Shown here piece after piece: positions 47,303-57,048 of a stretch of 64,000 nucleotides of DNA. The stretch is from the NCBI GenBank assembly GCA_021849045.1, contig JAJZTK010000003.1, positions 1-64,000 of the forward strand, given 5' to 3'. The position numbers and the translations under genes were made by a program. Under the pieces are notes generated by a model. The model was not told the DNA's origin, searched no databases, and was given only the letters and a program-made list of their open reading frames with translations. This DNA comes from Deltaproteobacteria bacterium (GTDB lineage Bacteria > Desulfobacterota > Desulfuromonadia > Geobacterales > DSM-12255). Each line of letters opens with the position of its first letter. Positions within the stretch are counted from its first letter, which is position 1.

Positions 47303-48403
47303 CTACTTCAATTCGATGCCGGGTATCGGATTTTTCCTGATGAAGTCGTCGGACAGGTACTGGATGACCTGGAACCGCTTATTCATGGAATCCACCACAT
47401 AGATGACGTCATTGGCGTCAACCGTGATTCCCTGTGGGATGAGAAAGCCGTATGGCACGCTGCGTCCCGTTTCCAGCACGGACCCGCGGGCACCGACGGT
47501 GAGCAGATAGTCGCCGGTTGTGCTGAAGACCTCCACTTTGTTCCCTTTGCCGTCAGTCACATAGACATGGTCCTCGGAGTCGACAGCAACGGATTTGATC
47601 TGTTGAAACTCACCCGGGTTATCGCCGCGCACCCCGAACTTGCGCAGAAACTTGCCGTCGCCGTCAAAGACCTGAATACGGGCGTTGAACGCATCGGCAA
47701 TAACGATCTCCCCTTTGCCGTTGACGGTAATCGAGGAGGGGCGGTTGAACTGACCGTCCTGATCGCCGGCCTTGCCGAAACTGTCGATCAGCTTCCCCTC
47801 TGAGGTCAGGAAGTACACCGTATCCCCCCTGGTATCGACACAGAGAAGTCTCTTGCGCTGCCGGTCCCATGCAAGCGCGCCGCCGCTCTTCATGGTGTTG
47901 GCGTAAGCGATTTCGCGGACCGGCCGTTCGGCGCTGTCAAAAACGGCTATCATTTTCCGGTCCACATCCAGCACGTAGAGATTGCCGCTGTCGTCCAAGG
48001 CGATGTTGGTAGGCCGTACAAAAAGTCGTTGCCCTTTCTCTTCACCCAGCAAACGGACATTCTGTTTTTTAAGGTCGAAAATCACTACTCCCGGAAGGGA
48101 TGTGTCGGTGACGAATACCCGCCCATCCGGGGCAGCCTTGATGTCGAGCGGACTATCAAGGGCAATGCCGACCTCCTCGCCGACAACATTGGCAAGGAAA
48201 CTGCTCAGGCCGCCTTTTTTCTGAAAGGCGCTGTCATCCATATAGGCGTTCAGCCATTCAAAGCGGGGCCGCTCCGGGAGACGGGGGAAGAAGTACCTTC
48301 GTTTCTGCACCTCCTGGGTGGTGGTTGCGCACCCACCCAGCATGCCGGCCAGTACGAGTGCGACCGCACCATACAGCATCAACCTGAAAAGTATGTTTCT
48401 CAT
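47303..48403 (-). CDS. NHL-repeat lipoprotein
   Basis: Lipobox LGGC; repeated DSxGNLYVLDVDRKMIAVFD / GKGEIVIADAFNARIQVFDGDG / SEDHVYVTDGKGNKVEVFS. Confidence 0.88.
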   Translation of the reverse strand: MRNILFRLMLYGAVALVLAGMLGGCATTTQEVQKRRYFFPRLPERPRFEWLNAYMDDSAFQKKGGLSSFLANVVGEEVGIALDSPLDIKAAPDGRVFVTDTSLPGVVIFDLKKQNVRLLGEEKGQRLFVRPTNIALDDSGNLYVLDVDRKMIAVFDSAERPVREIAYANTMKSGGALAWDRQRKRLLCVDTRGDTVYFLTSEGKLIDSFGKAGDQDGQFNRPSSITVNGKGEIVIADAFNARIQVFDGDGKFLRKFGVRGDNPGEFQQIKSVAVDSEDHVYVTDGKGNKVEVFSTTGDYLLTVGARGSVLETGRSVPYGFLIPQGITVDANDVIYVVDSMNKRFQVIQYLSDDFIRKNPIPGIELK

Positions 48404-48465
48404 GGCATTCACTCCTTTTCGTATCTCGCGCTTCGATGCTAACGGCTTCATCGTACATTGGTCGG

Positions 48466-49464
48466 TTATTTGCGGTGGCAGAACTGACACAGCATCATCC
48501 GGTCGTCGGTATTGCTCTGGAAATAGTAGCGGACATCAGCTCCATGGGGGTTATGGCACGACGCACAGGAAAGCGTCTTCCCCTTCCGGTTCGGATTGAG
48601 GTCCTGGCGCTCACCCAACGGGTGTCCGCTAGCCCCCCCCAGCGACATGGTGTTGACGTGGGGCGTTCTGCCGATCTCTTCGTGACAGGAGAGACAGAGC
48701 TGGTTGATCGGTTGCCGAAGCTGGGCCGGGTTCGGGCTTCCATGGGGATCGTGGCAGACCTCGCAGTAGCCGGCTGCAACCGGGCCGTGCAGATATTTCC
48801 ATTTTTTGAGTTTAGCCGCCATATCCATGTGGCATTCTCCGCACAGGAGCGCATCCCGCTTGGTGGCTGCGTAACGGGGTTGTCCCTGCAGCGAGTGGCA
48901 ATACACGCAGGAAAAGGAGCCTACAGGGCCGTGAACCTGTTTCTGGTCCATCATGCGGCGATGGCAGGTGAAGCAGGGATTGTTCCGATCCGGGCCGGCA
49001 GTTGCCTGGGCAGCTGTCGGCCGCATGTTGTGGCACGGCGTACAGAGGGTGTCCTGCTCGGACAGGTGGAGAATGCTGTGCGCATATTCGGTCGGAATCG
49101 GCAAGGGAACGTCTTTTGGCGTATAGAAAATCTCTGCAGTAGCGGTTTCGAGCAGGCGGTCGCCGGCCAACAGGTCAATCCGCAGCGTATTCTTTCCTTT
49201 GTCCCACAGCGGCTGAAGGATCAGGAAATCCCGGAAAAGCCTCTGGTACTCCGAGCTGCCTACGTTCAGAGGCTCGCTGGTAATGCCGTTCACCGTCACT
49301 TTGACATGGGTAGCATCCAGGGTATTGAACTTGATGATCAGGTGATCGGCCCGGTCCACCCACCCTTTGTCCCTGGGATAGATGAGGGAGACCGCCGAGC
49401 GGGCTACTCCGGCCTGCAGCATCAACAATACGGCACATGTCAGTATGCGAACTATCCGCCCCAT
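48466..49464 (-). CDS. Octaheme c-type cytochrome with N-terminal non-heme domain
   Basis: Eight CXXCH motifs: CTPCH CFTCH CVYCH CGECH CEVCH CLSCH CASCH CQFCH. Confidence 0.92.
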   Translation of the reverse strand: MGRIVRILTCAVLLMLQAGVARSAVSLIYPRDKGWVDRADHLIIKFNTLDATHVKVTVNGITSEPLNVGSSEYQRLFRDFLILQPLWDKGKNTLRIDLLAGDRLLETATAEIFYTPKDVPLPIPTEYAHSILHLSEQDTLCTPCHNMRPTAAQATAGPDRNNPCFTCHRRMMDQKQVHGPVGSFSCVYCHSLQGQPRYAATKRDALLCGECHMDMAAKLKKWKYLHGPVAAGYCEVCHDPHGSPNPAQLRQPINQLCLSCHEEIGRTPHVNTMSLGGASGHPLGERQDLNPNRKGKTLSCASCHNPHGADVRYYFQSNTDDRMMLCQFCHRK

Positions 49465-49494
49465 GGATTCCTTCTGTTACCCCAGATTCGATAG

Positions 49495-50526
49495 CTATTC
49501 GTTCATAACCGGCGAAAGACGGTCGTACGCTCTGGTCTTGTGGCAGCCAACAATACAGGTCCCGCCGGCCACCCCCCTGGTATAGGAAAGGGGAATTTCC
49601 CATCTGCCATACCCGGCAATCCGCCGCTTGAGGAGAGATGGCTGGGAGGAGGCATGGGGATCATGACAGACTTTGCACGAGCGACCATGGTCGGGCAGGT
49701 TTACATGCGCTGCATGGAGGTTCAGGTCGCCATTGCGAAAAGCGGTCCGGCTGAGGGTGCGCTCCTCCTGGGCCAGCAAGGGAGTATGACAGCCATAGCA
49801 AAGTGCATACTGGTCGTCTTTGTACGGGAGATAAAATTCCTCCGCGTAATGACGGGCCAGCAACCCCTTTTCGGCAGAAGCGTGCGGTGTGTGACACCCC
49901 ATGCAGTCACCTTCGGCAACCGGCTGGTGGACTGATTCGCCCTCGGCGATGGACTTCCTGTGGCAGTTGAAGCAGAGAGAAGCGCCCCGTTCCTTCAGCA
50001 GGCGACGGTTGGAAGAGTGGTGAGGTTCGTGACAGGCCAGACAGTCACCCGCGGCAACAGGGGCGTGGACGACCCTGCCGGTAACCGCGGTTTCATGACA
50101 GGTGACGCACAAGTCCGTTACCGGCGATTTGAGTAGCTTTTTGAAGCGGGAGCGGTGAACCTCATGGCAGGTTCCGCATGCGCCGGCAGCAACGGGATTA
50201 TGCACGCTCTTGCCGACAAGGAAGGTACTGTGGCAGGTTGTACAAAGTTTTGTTCCGCCTTCGGTCAGCCGCATCGAATCACTCATCTGAGGGTGCCGCC
50301 TGCCCGGCACCAGCGCATGACAACCCCGGCATTCACCAGCCGGCACAGACGGATGCACCGAAACTCCGGAGACCTTGTCAGGGTGACAACTCCTGCAGAC
50401 AAGCTCGTCAGCGGCCCCGGCTGATGGCGCCAGTACAAGAACCAGTGCAACCACTAAAAGCAGCTGTAACACAGAGACGCCAAGACACAAGGACAAACTG
50501 CATTTCCTGAGAGCTGGGCGGTGCAT
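49495..50526 (-). CDS. Multiheme c-type cytochrome, doubled-CXXCH type (10 CX2CH + 1 CX3CH)
   Basis: CRSCH...CRGCH...CTTCH...CGTCH...CVTCH...CLACH...CFNCH...CMGCH...CYGCH...CKVCH...CIVGCH; start codon uncertain (50526 or 50550). Confidence 0.9.
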   Translation of the reverse strand: MHRPALRKCSLSLCLGVSVLQLLLVVALVLVLAPSAGAADELVCRSCHPDKVSGVSVHPSVPAGECRGCHALVPGRRHPQMSDSMRLTEGGTKLCTTCHSTFLVGKSVHNPVAAGACGTCHEVHRSRFKKLLKSPVTDLCVTCHETAVTGRVVHAPVAAGDCLACHEPHHSSNRRLLKERGASLCFNCHRKSIAEGESVHQPVAEGDCMGCHTPHASAEKGLLARHYAEEFYLPYKDDQYALCYGCHTPLLAQEERTLSRTAFRNGDLNLHAAHVNLPDHGRSCKVCHDPHASSQPSLLKRRIAGYGRWEIPLSYTRGVAGGTCIVGCHKTRAYDRLSPVMNE

Positions 50527-50582
50527 CCAATCGGTTACCCCGCCCAGCATCTGATCTTCTTTGCGTTTCTGCGTCTCTGCGT
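50469..50582. repeat. Nested inverted-repeat element overlapping the cytochrome signal-peptide coding region
   Basis: Outer arms acacagagacgccaagacacaagg / ctttgcgtttctgcgtctctgcgt (18/24 complementary); inner perfect gctgggcgg / ccgcccagc (50513-50521 / 50540-50548). Confidence 0.75.
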
Positions 50583-50656
50583 CATTAATCTGCCGTTTAT
50601 TGTGCGACACCGCAAATGCACCACTCTCACGATCCGTTTCGCTCCGCCGCGCCCGG

Positions 50657-51511
50657 TTATCGGCCACCGCCATAGCTATGCAGACCGGAGAGGAACAGGT
50701 TGACGCCCAGGTAACAGAAGATCGTGGCGGCAAAGCCGATGATCGAGAGCCAGGCGGCGCGCTTGCCAACCCAACCGCGGGTGATTCGGGCATGAAGAAA
50801 CGCTGCGTAGATGAACCAGACGATCAGGGACCAGGTTTCCTTGGGGTCCCAGCTCCAGTACGTACCCCAGGCGTAATTGGCCCAGGCTGCTCCGGTGACT
50901 ATCCCCAGGGTGAGCAGCGGGAAGCCGATCATGATCGAACGGTAGTTCAGATCGTCAAGTATCCGTGTCGAGGGAAACATGGCGATAATACCACCGGCCG
51001 AAGGGTTCGCGGCCTCGGTCTCCTGCCCGGCCTTGATCAGGTACATCATGGAGATGCCGCAGGCCACGGCAAAGGCGGCATAGCCGAGGAAGCAGGTGAT
51101 GACATGATAGAGGAGCCAGTTGCTCTGCAACGCCGGCACCAGCGGCTCAATGCCGCTGTTGAGACCGAGTTGGGCCCAGGCCATGCCGAGCAGTGCAAAC
51201 GGCACGACAAACGCGCCCACCACCCGGTATTTGTACTTCGCCTCGATGACACCGTAGATCAGGATAATGGTCCAGGAAAAGAATACTACCGATTCGTACA
51301 GGTTGGAGAGCGGGGCATGACCGTGCCCCAGATCATAGGACTCTTTCCAGCGCAGCAGGATGGCAGCGGTCTGGATTAGCCAGCCGGCGTAGGCGACAAG
51401 GCTTCCCGCCAACCCCACCCCCTTGTTCTTCGTGGCGAGAAAGGCGAAAAAAACCAGCATGGAGACCATGTAACAAATGGTCGTAATGTTGAAAAGCAGG
51501 GAACTGGACAT
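50657..51511 (-). CDS. ccsB: Cytochrome c biogenesis protein CcsA/ResC family (CcsB)
   Basis: WGTYWSWDPKETWSLIVWFIYAAFLHAR tryptophan-rich heme-handling motif. Confidence 0.94.
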   Translation of the reverse strand: MSSSLLFNITTICYMVSMLVFFAFLATKNKGVGLAGSLVAYAGWLIQTAAILLRWKESYDLGHGHAPLSNLYESVVFFSWTIILIYGVIEAKYKYRVVGAFVVPFALLGMAWAQLGLNSGIEPLVPALQSNWLLYHVITCFLGYAAFAVACGISMMYLIKAGQETEAANPSAGGIIAMFPSTRILDDLNYRSIMIGFPLLTLGIVTGAAWANYAWGTYWSWDPKETWSLIVWFIYAAFLHARITRGWVGKRAAWLSIIGFAATIFCYLGVNLFLSGLHSYGGGR

Positions 51512-51549
51512 CCGTATTTCCTCCCGATGTTGAGGGTCTGAAGTGTGCG

Positions 51550-52908
51550 TTACAGCTGCTTGATTTTCTCGACAAGGGATTCGAATTTCCCCTGGAAGGC
51601 TGCCGGATTCTTGCTGGCGCTCCCCCCGAGGACCACGCGACCGCCGTCAATCCTCACCCAGTAGCGATCGTGCGACATGAAAAAGGCCATGCTGATGCCA
51701 ATAACCATGAGCGCACAGCCGAGCCAGACGACCCAAACACCCGGATCCTTGGCCACCTGCAGACCGGTGTAGAGTTTAACGTCACCCCCTTCATAGGCGA
51801 TGAGCTGACTTCCGCCCCGCTGCTGCTCGACCTCGGGATGGTCGCGGAACACGATAAACGTTTCCGGCTGCTTGCCCGGCAGGGTAACTTCAACCTTGGC
51901 TGCCGGTCCGGCATACTGGGGCATGAATTGGGTGACATTCTGGGTTGCCTCGACAACGACCAGGTGCCCTCCCCCCGGCAGGGGTATCCGCTCCCCGGTC
52001 CGCCCCATGATCTTCACCGCAGGCCCGCCGCTCCGCGGCTGCACGGACAGATGGTGGAGCGCCCCCTCCTCGGCCTGGCCGTAGCTGGACTGGTAGAAGG
52101 TGATCCCTTTGTAGGAGAGCGGGTCGTTCACGATAACCGGGATATTGACATAGCCCGGAACCGGCTTCCCGTTTTCCAGGATGGTCAGCACACTCTTGAA
52201 CTCCCTGGGTGCGCCGGTGTTGTAGTACGAGACGGTAAACTTCTCGCAACGGACCGCAAAGCCGAGCGGGATCGGTTTTTCGGTGCGGGTGTACACGGTA
52301 TCGGCGGCAACCCCTTCCGGGATCTGGACAAAGGCCTTGTAGCCGAAGAAGGAACCGATGAGCGCCCCGACGAAGATAAAGATGATGCTCAGGTGGGTAA
52401 CATAGACACCAAGGCGACAGTAGGGATTTTTCTGGGCAAAGAGATAGACCGCCCCATCCCGTTCGGTCACCACCGGTTGCGAGGCCTGGCCCCGCAAGGC
52501 AGCCTTCAGCTTTTCGGCGATCCCCTTTGCATCACCCGGCATCTTGAACTCATGGGTGTTGGCCAATGAGCGCTCAAAGTTATCGTCCATGATCAGCGTC
52601 GGCTCGGAAATGATCTTCCAGACCCGGGGCAGCCGCTTGATGGAGCAGGCGATCAGGTTGACGGTGAACAGGTAGAGGAGCAGGATATACCACCAGGAGT
52701 GGTACATGTCGAAGAAGCCGAGGGTTTGATAGACCCTCAGCTTGGTTTCGCTGATGGTCTGCAGGTACTCGGGAGGGATGTTTCCCTGCGGAATTATCGT
52801 ACCGATGATGGAGGTGATCGCCAGCGAGATGAGCAGGGAGATCGCCAGTTTCAGGGAACAGAAAAAGTCCCAGAGAGATTGAAGGAAGCCCTTCTTGCCG
52901 GTGGTCAA
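51550..52908 (-). CDS. resB: ResB-like cytochrome c biogenesis protein
   Basis: LWDFFCSLKLAISLLISLAITSIIGTIIPQGN...MYHSWWYILLLYLFTVNLIACSIKRLP. Confidence 0.94.
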   Translation of the reverse strand: MTTGKKGFLQSLWDFFCSLKLAISLLISLAITSIIGTIIPQGNIPPEYLQTISETKLRVYQTLGFFDMYHSWWYILLLYLFTVNLIACSIKRLPRVWKIISEPTLIMDDNFERSLANTHEFKMPGDAKGIAEKLKAALRGQASQPVVTERDGAVYLFAQKNPYCRLGVYVTHLSIIFIFVGALIGSFFGYKAFVQIPEGVAADTVYTRTEKPIPLGFAVRCEKFTVSYYNTGAPREFKSVLTILENGKPVPGYVNIPVIVNDPLSYKGITFYQSSYGQAEEGALHHLSVQPRSGGPAVKIMGRTGERIPLPGGGHLVVVEATQNVTQFMPQYAGPAAKVEVTLPGKQPETFIVFRDHPEVEQQRGGSQLIAYEGGDVKLYTGLQVAKDPGVWVVWLGCALMVIGISMAFFMSHDRYWVRIDGGRVVLGGSASKNPAAFQGKFESLVEKIKQL

Positions 52909-53010
52909 TGCCGTCTCCTTACCATAAAATTAATGAGGCTTCTGCCTCGACACAAGCAGCGATTATATAAGAAATCGATAAGAAAAAGAAATCAGATTTT
53001 TGTGGCACAA

Positions 53011-53040
53011 AAAAAGGGATAACTTTCGTTACCCCCTTTT
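53011..53040 (-). terminator. Terminator of triheme cytochrome gene
   Basis: aaaaagggataac-tttc-gttacccccttt hairpin with A-run on the + strand. Confidence 0.65.
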
Positions 53041-53064
53041 AGTACAACCGTTATGATCAGACGA

Positions 53065-53337
53065 CTACTTCTTGTGGCACTCGCCGCACTTGGTCGGCCC
53101 CTTCTTGCCTTCTTCATGGCAGCCTTTGCAGGTCTTGTGGGCAAAGTCCTTGCCGAACCCTTCGATCTTGCCTGGGCCCTTCTCGTGGCACTTCTTGCAG
53201 TCCTTGAGCAGTTCCTGGTGCTTTTTATGCGGGAAGGAAATATTGCCATTCTTGGCCGGAAGGCTGATGACGTCGGCAGCCATGGCGTTGACGGCGAAGG
53301 CGAGGGTCAGGGCGAGTGCGGTTACCATTTTCTTCAT
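53065..53337 (-). CDS. Periplasmic triheme cytochrome c7 (PpcA-like)
   Basis: Signal peptide; SFPHKKHQELLKDCKKCHEKGPGKIEGFGKDFAHKTCKGCHEEGKKGPTKCGECHKK, three CXXCH. Confidence 0.95.
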   Translation of the reverse strand: MKKMVTALALTLAFAVNAMAADVISLPAKNGNISFPHKKHQELLKDCKKCHEKGPGKIEGFGKDFAHKTCKGCHEEGKKGPTKCGECHKK

Positions 53338-53447
53338 AATTGTGTTACCTCCTTGCAGATGGATTGAATGATTAAAGCGTGCAAAATTTATACATGGGGG
53401 GATGCTTTGTCAAGAAAAAAACCTTAAAATCTCACTAAATCAAGGCA

Positions 53448-53969
53448 TTAAGATTCGTCATGGGCATTCTGCAGCCGAACCTGCAGTTCGCTGTCCCTGG
53501 CCTCCACCTCGGCAGCCATCCGCTGCCGGTATGCGTCCAGCTTCTGCAGCAGGGCGGGATCCGCAATGGAGAGCATCTGCACGGCAAGAATTCCGGCGTT
53601 CTTGGCGCCGGCCTTGCCGATGGTCATGGTCGCCACCGGAATGCCGCCCGGCATCTGCACCATGGCATAGAGGGCATCGACGCCGTTCAGCGCCCCGCCG
53701 CCGATCGGCACACCGATGATCGGCAGGACAGTTTCCGCCGCCACCACGCCGGCCAGGTGGGCGGCCATGCCGGCACCGGCAATGATCACCTTGACCCCCT
53801 GCCCAGCCGCCCCTGCAGCCAGGGCAGCCGTCTTGCGGGGCGAACGGTGGGCCGAGGAAACATGCATGGCGTAGCCGACACCGAATTCGGTCAGCACCTT
53901 GGCCGCCTCCTCCATGACCGGCAGATCCGAGTCGCTCCCCATCAGAATAAGTACTTGTGCATTGTTCAT
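53448..53969 (-). CDS. purE: 5-(carboxyamino)imidazole ribonucleotide mutase
   Basis: VLILMGSDSDLPVMEEAAKVLTEFGV...SAHRSP...GAGMAAHLAGVVAAETVLPIIGVP. Confidence 0.96.
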   Translation of the reverse strand: MNNAQVLILMGSDSDLPVMEEAAKVLTEFGVGYAMHVSSAHRSPRKTAALAAGAAGQGVKVIIAGAGMAAHLAGVVAAETVLPIIGVPIGGGALNGVDALYAMVQMPGGIPVATMTIGKAGAKNAGILAVQMLSIADPALLQKLDAYRQRMAAEVEARDSELQVRLQNAHDES

Positions 53970-53994
53970 CCAGATTACCTCGTGAATATATTCT

Positions 53995-54050
53995 GTAAGA
54001 CGTAAGACGCCGGATGTAAAACGTGAAAGTCCGTTACGTCTAACGTCTTG
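53995..54050. repeat. Degenerate heptanucleotide repeat between purE and purD
   Basis: gtaagac gtaagac gccggat gtaaaac gtgaaag tccgtta cgtctaa cgtcttg; ends inversely complementary. Confidence 0.7.
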
Positions 54051-54075
54051 GGAGCGGCCTTGCGGCTGGCGATGG

Positions 54076-55350
54076 TCACGGACGCCCCAGGGCCTTTTTA
54101 CCGATATCCCTGCGAAAGTGGACCCCGTCCCAGCTGATGGCCGCCACCCCCTGGTAGGCCCGATCGATTGCCCCCTGTACCGTGTCGCCCAGGGCAGTCA
54201 CCCCCAGCACCCGGCCGCCATTGGTGACGAAGTTCCCATCACGCTCCGCTGTTCCCGCATGGAAGACAAAGAGGTCGGAAATCTCCGCAGCCGCATCGAG
54301 CCCCTTGATCGTGTCCCCTTTCCGGTAGTCGCCGGGATATCCCGGCGCGGCCATGACCACGCAAACCGCCGCCTTGTCGTGCCACTCGATGGAGACACCG
54401 GAGAGATCGCCATCGGCAATCGCCAGCAGGACCGGAACAATGTCCGATTTCATCCGCATCAGGAGCGGCTGGCACTCGGGGTCGCCGAAGCGGGCATTGA
54501 ATTCAAGGGTCTTGACCGAGCCGCCGTCGATCATGAGGCCGGCATAGAGGACCCCCCGGTACGGCCGTCCCTCGGCCGCCATGCCGTCGATGGTGCGCCG
54601 CATCACCTCGGCCATGGCCTTCTCGTGAATGGCCGGCGTTACCACCGGCGCCGGTGAGTAGGCCCCCATGCCGCCGGTGTTGGGACCACGGTCCCCATCG
54701 AACACCGCCTTGTGGTCCTGGGCGCTGGCCAGAGGGATGATGTTCCTGCCGTCGGTGAAGGCGAGGAACGAGGCCTCCTCGCCCCGCAGGAACTCTTCGA
54801 TCACCACCCGCGAGCCCGCATCGCCAAAGGCATTGCCGGAAAGCATTTCCCGCACAGCGGCAACGGCCTCGTCCCTGGTCTGGGCCACCACCACCCCCTT
54901 GCCGGCAGCCAGGCCGTCGGCCTTGACCACGATGGGTGCTCCCAGCCTGTCGATGAAGGCAATGGCCGGCTCGACCTCGGTAAAGACCTCATACGCAGCG
55001 GTCGGGACATTGTATTTGTGCATGATTTCCTTGGCAAAGGCCTTGCTGGCCTCGATCCGGGCCGCGTTACGCCGGGCTCCGAAAACCTTCAGACCGTACT
55101 CCTCAAAGAGGTCGACCAGCCCCAGGGAAAGGGGGAGTTCGGGGCCAACCACGGTCAGACCGATCCCCTCCTGCCTGGCAAAGGAGAGCAGCCCCGGCAG
55201 GTCATCCACCGCAATGGGGACATTCTCGGCAATCCGCCCGATCCCCGGGTTGCCGGGGGCGCAAAAAACCTTGTCCACCAACGGAGACTGGGCGATCTTC
55301 CAGACCAGGGCGTGCTCACGCCCGCCGCTGCCTATTACGAGTACTTTCAT
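54076..55350 (-). CDS. purD: Phosphoribosylamine--glycine ligase
   Basis: [36 protein letters not shown]...[14 protein letters not shown]. Confidence 0.97.
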   Translation of the reverse strand: MKVLVIGSGGREHALVWKIAQSPLVDKVFCAPGNPGIGRIAENVPIAVDDLPGLLSFARQEGIGLTVVGPELPLSLGLVDLFEEYGLKVFGARRNAARIEASKAFAKEIMHKYNVPTAAYEVFTEVEPAIAFIDRLGAPIVVKADGLAAGKGVVVAQTRDEAVAAVREMLSGNAFGDAGSRVVIEEFLRGEEASFLAFTDGRNIIPLASAQDHKAVFDGDRGPNTGGMGAYSPAPVVTPAIHEKAMAEVMRRTIDGMAAEGRPYRGVLYAGLMIDGGSVKTLEFNARFGDPECQPLLMRMKSDIVPVLLAIADGDLSGVSIEWHDKAAVCVVMAAPGYPGDYRKGDTIKGLDAAAEISDLFVFHAGTAERDGNFVTNGGRVLGVTALGDTVQGAIDRAYQGVAAISWDGVHFRRDIGKKALGRP

Positions 55351-55381
55351 CGGTATCCCCTGTCTCCTGTTTTCTTAATCA

Positions 55382-56947
55382 TCAATGCCTGAAATGCCGC
55401 ATGCCGGTGAACACCATGGCCATCCCGTGCTCGTCGGCGGCGGCGATCACCTCGCTGTCCCGCATGCTGCCGCCCGGCTGGATGACGGCGGTGATGCCGG
55501 CGCCAGCCGCATTGTCGATGCCGTCGCGGAACGGGAAAAAGGCATCGGAGGCCATGACCGCCCCCTTGACCTCCAGGCCGGCGTGCTCCGCCTTGATGGC
55601 GGCGATACGGGCCGAGTTGACCCGGCTCATCTGGCCGGCACCGACGCCGACGGTGGTCCTCTCCTTGCCGTAGACGATGGCGTTGGACTTGACGAACTTG
55701 GCCACCCGCCAGGTAAACAGGAGGTCCTGCAGCTCCTTCTCGGTCGGCGCCCTCCTGGTCACTACCTTCAGCTCGCCGGTGAGGGAGAGGTCGGCTTCCT
55801 GCACCAAAAGTCCGCCGCAGACCCGCTTGAGGTCGATACGCGATGCCGGCCTGGCCGACCACATGCCACACTCCAGGAGCCGGACGTTCTTCTTGGCCGC
55901 CACCACCTCGATGGCCCCCGGCAGCACCTTAGGCGCAATGATGACCTCGACGAACTGCCGGTCGACGATCGCCTTGGCCGTTGCCTCGTCCAGGTCGCAG
56001 TTGAAGGCGATGATGCCGCCAAAGGCGGATTCGGTGTCGGTTGCATAGGCCCGTTCGTAGGCCTCCAGCACGGAGGCACCAAGGGCCACGCCACAAGGGT
56101 TGGCATGCTTGACGATGACACAGGCCGAACCTTCGCCGAACTGTTTCACGCACTCCAGGGCCGCATCGGTGTCGGCGATGTTGTTGTAGGAGAGCTCCTT
56201 TCCCTGCAGCTGGCGGGCCGTGGCCACCGACGCCTCGCCGGCCTGCCGCTCAACGTAGAAGGCGGCCGACTGGTGGGGGTTTTCACCGTAGCGCATCCCT
56301 TGCGCCTTTTGGTACTGCAGGGTCAGGGTGGCGGGATAGGGATCGACCCCTTCGCCCAAGCGGCTCCCCAGCCAGTTGGAGATGGCACCGTCATAGGCCG
56401 CGGTATGCTGGTAGACCTTCACTGCCAACTGAAAATTGGTAGCCTTGCTGACCGTGCCGCTGTTGTCCGCCATCTCGGTCAGGACCCGCCGGTAGTCGGC
56501 CGGGTCTACCACCACGGTCACATCGGCGTTGTTCTTGGCTGCCGAGCGGAGCATGGTCGGTCCGCCGATGTCGATGTTCTCGATGGCATCCTCCATGGAG
56601 CAGTCGGGCTTGGCCACGGTCGCCTCGAACGGGTAGAGGTTGACCACCACCATATCGATCGGCTCGATGCCGTGGGCCTGCATGGTGGCCACATGCTCCG
56701 GATTGCTCCGCATTCCCAGGAGACCGCCGTGGACCTTGGGGTGGAGGGTCTTGACCCGGCCGTCCAGCATCTCGGGGAACCCGGTGAACTCGGAGACGTC
56801 CTTGACGGTCAGCCCCGCCTCACGCAGGAGCTTGGCGGTACCGCCGGTGGAGAGGATCTCAACGCCGTAGCGGACCAGCTCCTTGGAAAACTCGATGATG
56901 CCCGTCTTGTCCGACACGCTGATCAGGGCTCGGGAGATCTTTGCCAT
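55382..56947 (-). CDS. purH: Bifunctional AICAR formyltransferase / IMP cyclohydrolase
   Basis: [38 protein letters not shown]...[11 protein letters not shown]; internal Met at 56947. Confidence 0.97.
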   Translation of the reverse strand: MAKISRALISVSDKTGIIEFSKELVRYGVEILSTGGTAKLLREAGLTVKDVSEFTGFPEMLDGRVKTLHPKVHGGLLGMRSNPEHVATMQAHGIEPIDMVVVNLYPFEATVAKPDCSMEDAIENIDIGGPTMLRSAAKNNADVTVVVDPADYRRVLTEMADNSGTVSKATNFQLAVKVYQHTAAYDGAISNWLGSRLGEGVDPYPATLTLQYQKAQGMRYGENPHQSAAFYVERQAGEASVATARQLQGKELSYNNIADTDAALECVKQFGEGSACVIVKHANPCGVALGASVLEAYERAYATDTESAFGGIIAFNCDLDEATAKAIVDRQFVEVIIAPKVLPGAIEVVAAKKNVRLLECGMWSARPASRIDLKRVCGGLLVQEADLSLTGELKVVTRRAPTEKELQDLLFTWRVAKFVKSNAIVYGKERTTVGVGAGQMSRVNSARIAAIKAEHAGLEVKGAVMASDAFFPFRDGIDNAAGAGITAVIQPGGSMRDSEVIAAADEHGMAMVFTGMRHFRH

Positions 56948-57048
56948 CGTTCTCATGCTCCTTTTATCTGGTAGATAGATTCTTGCGAAATGTGAACTGA
57001 TGAAATCAGGTCCACGAAATAGTTTTGGTTACAACGTCTGGCGTTTAT

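Noticed and set aside
55385-56974. 529-aa + strand ORF antisense to purH
   Set aside because: Shadow ORF; PurH on the minus strand is unambiguous.
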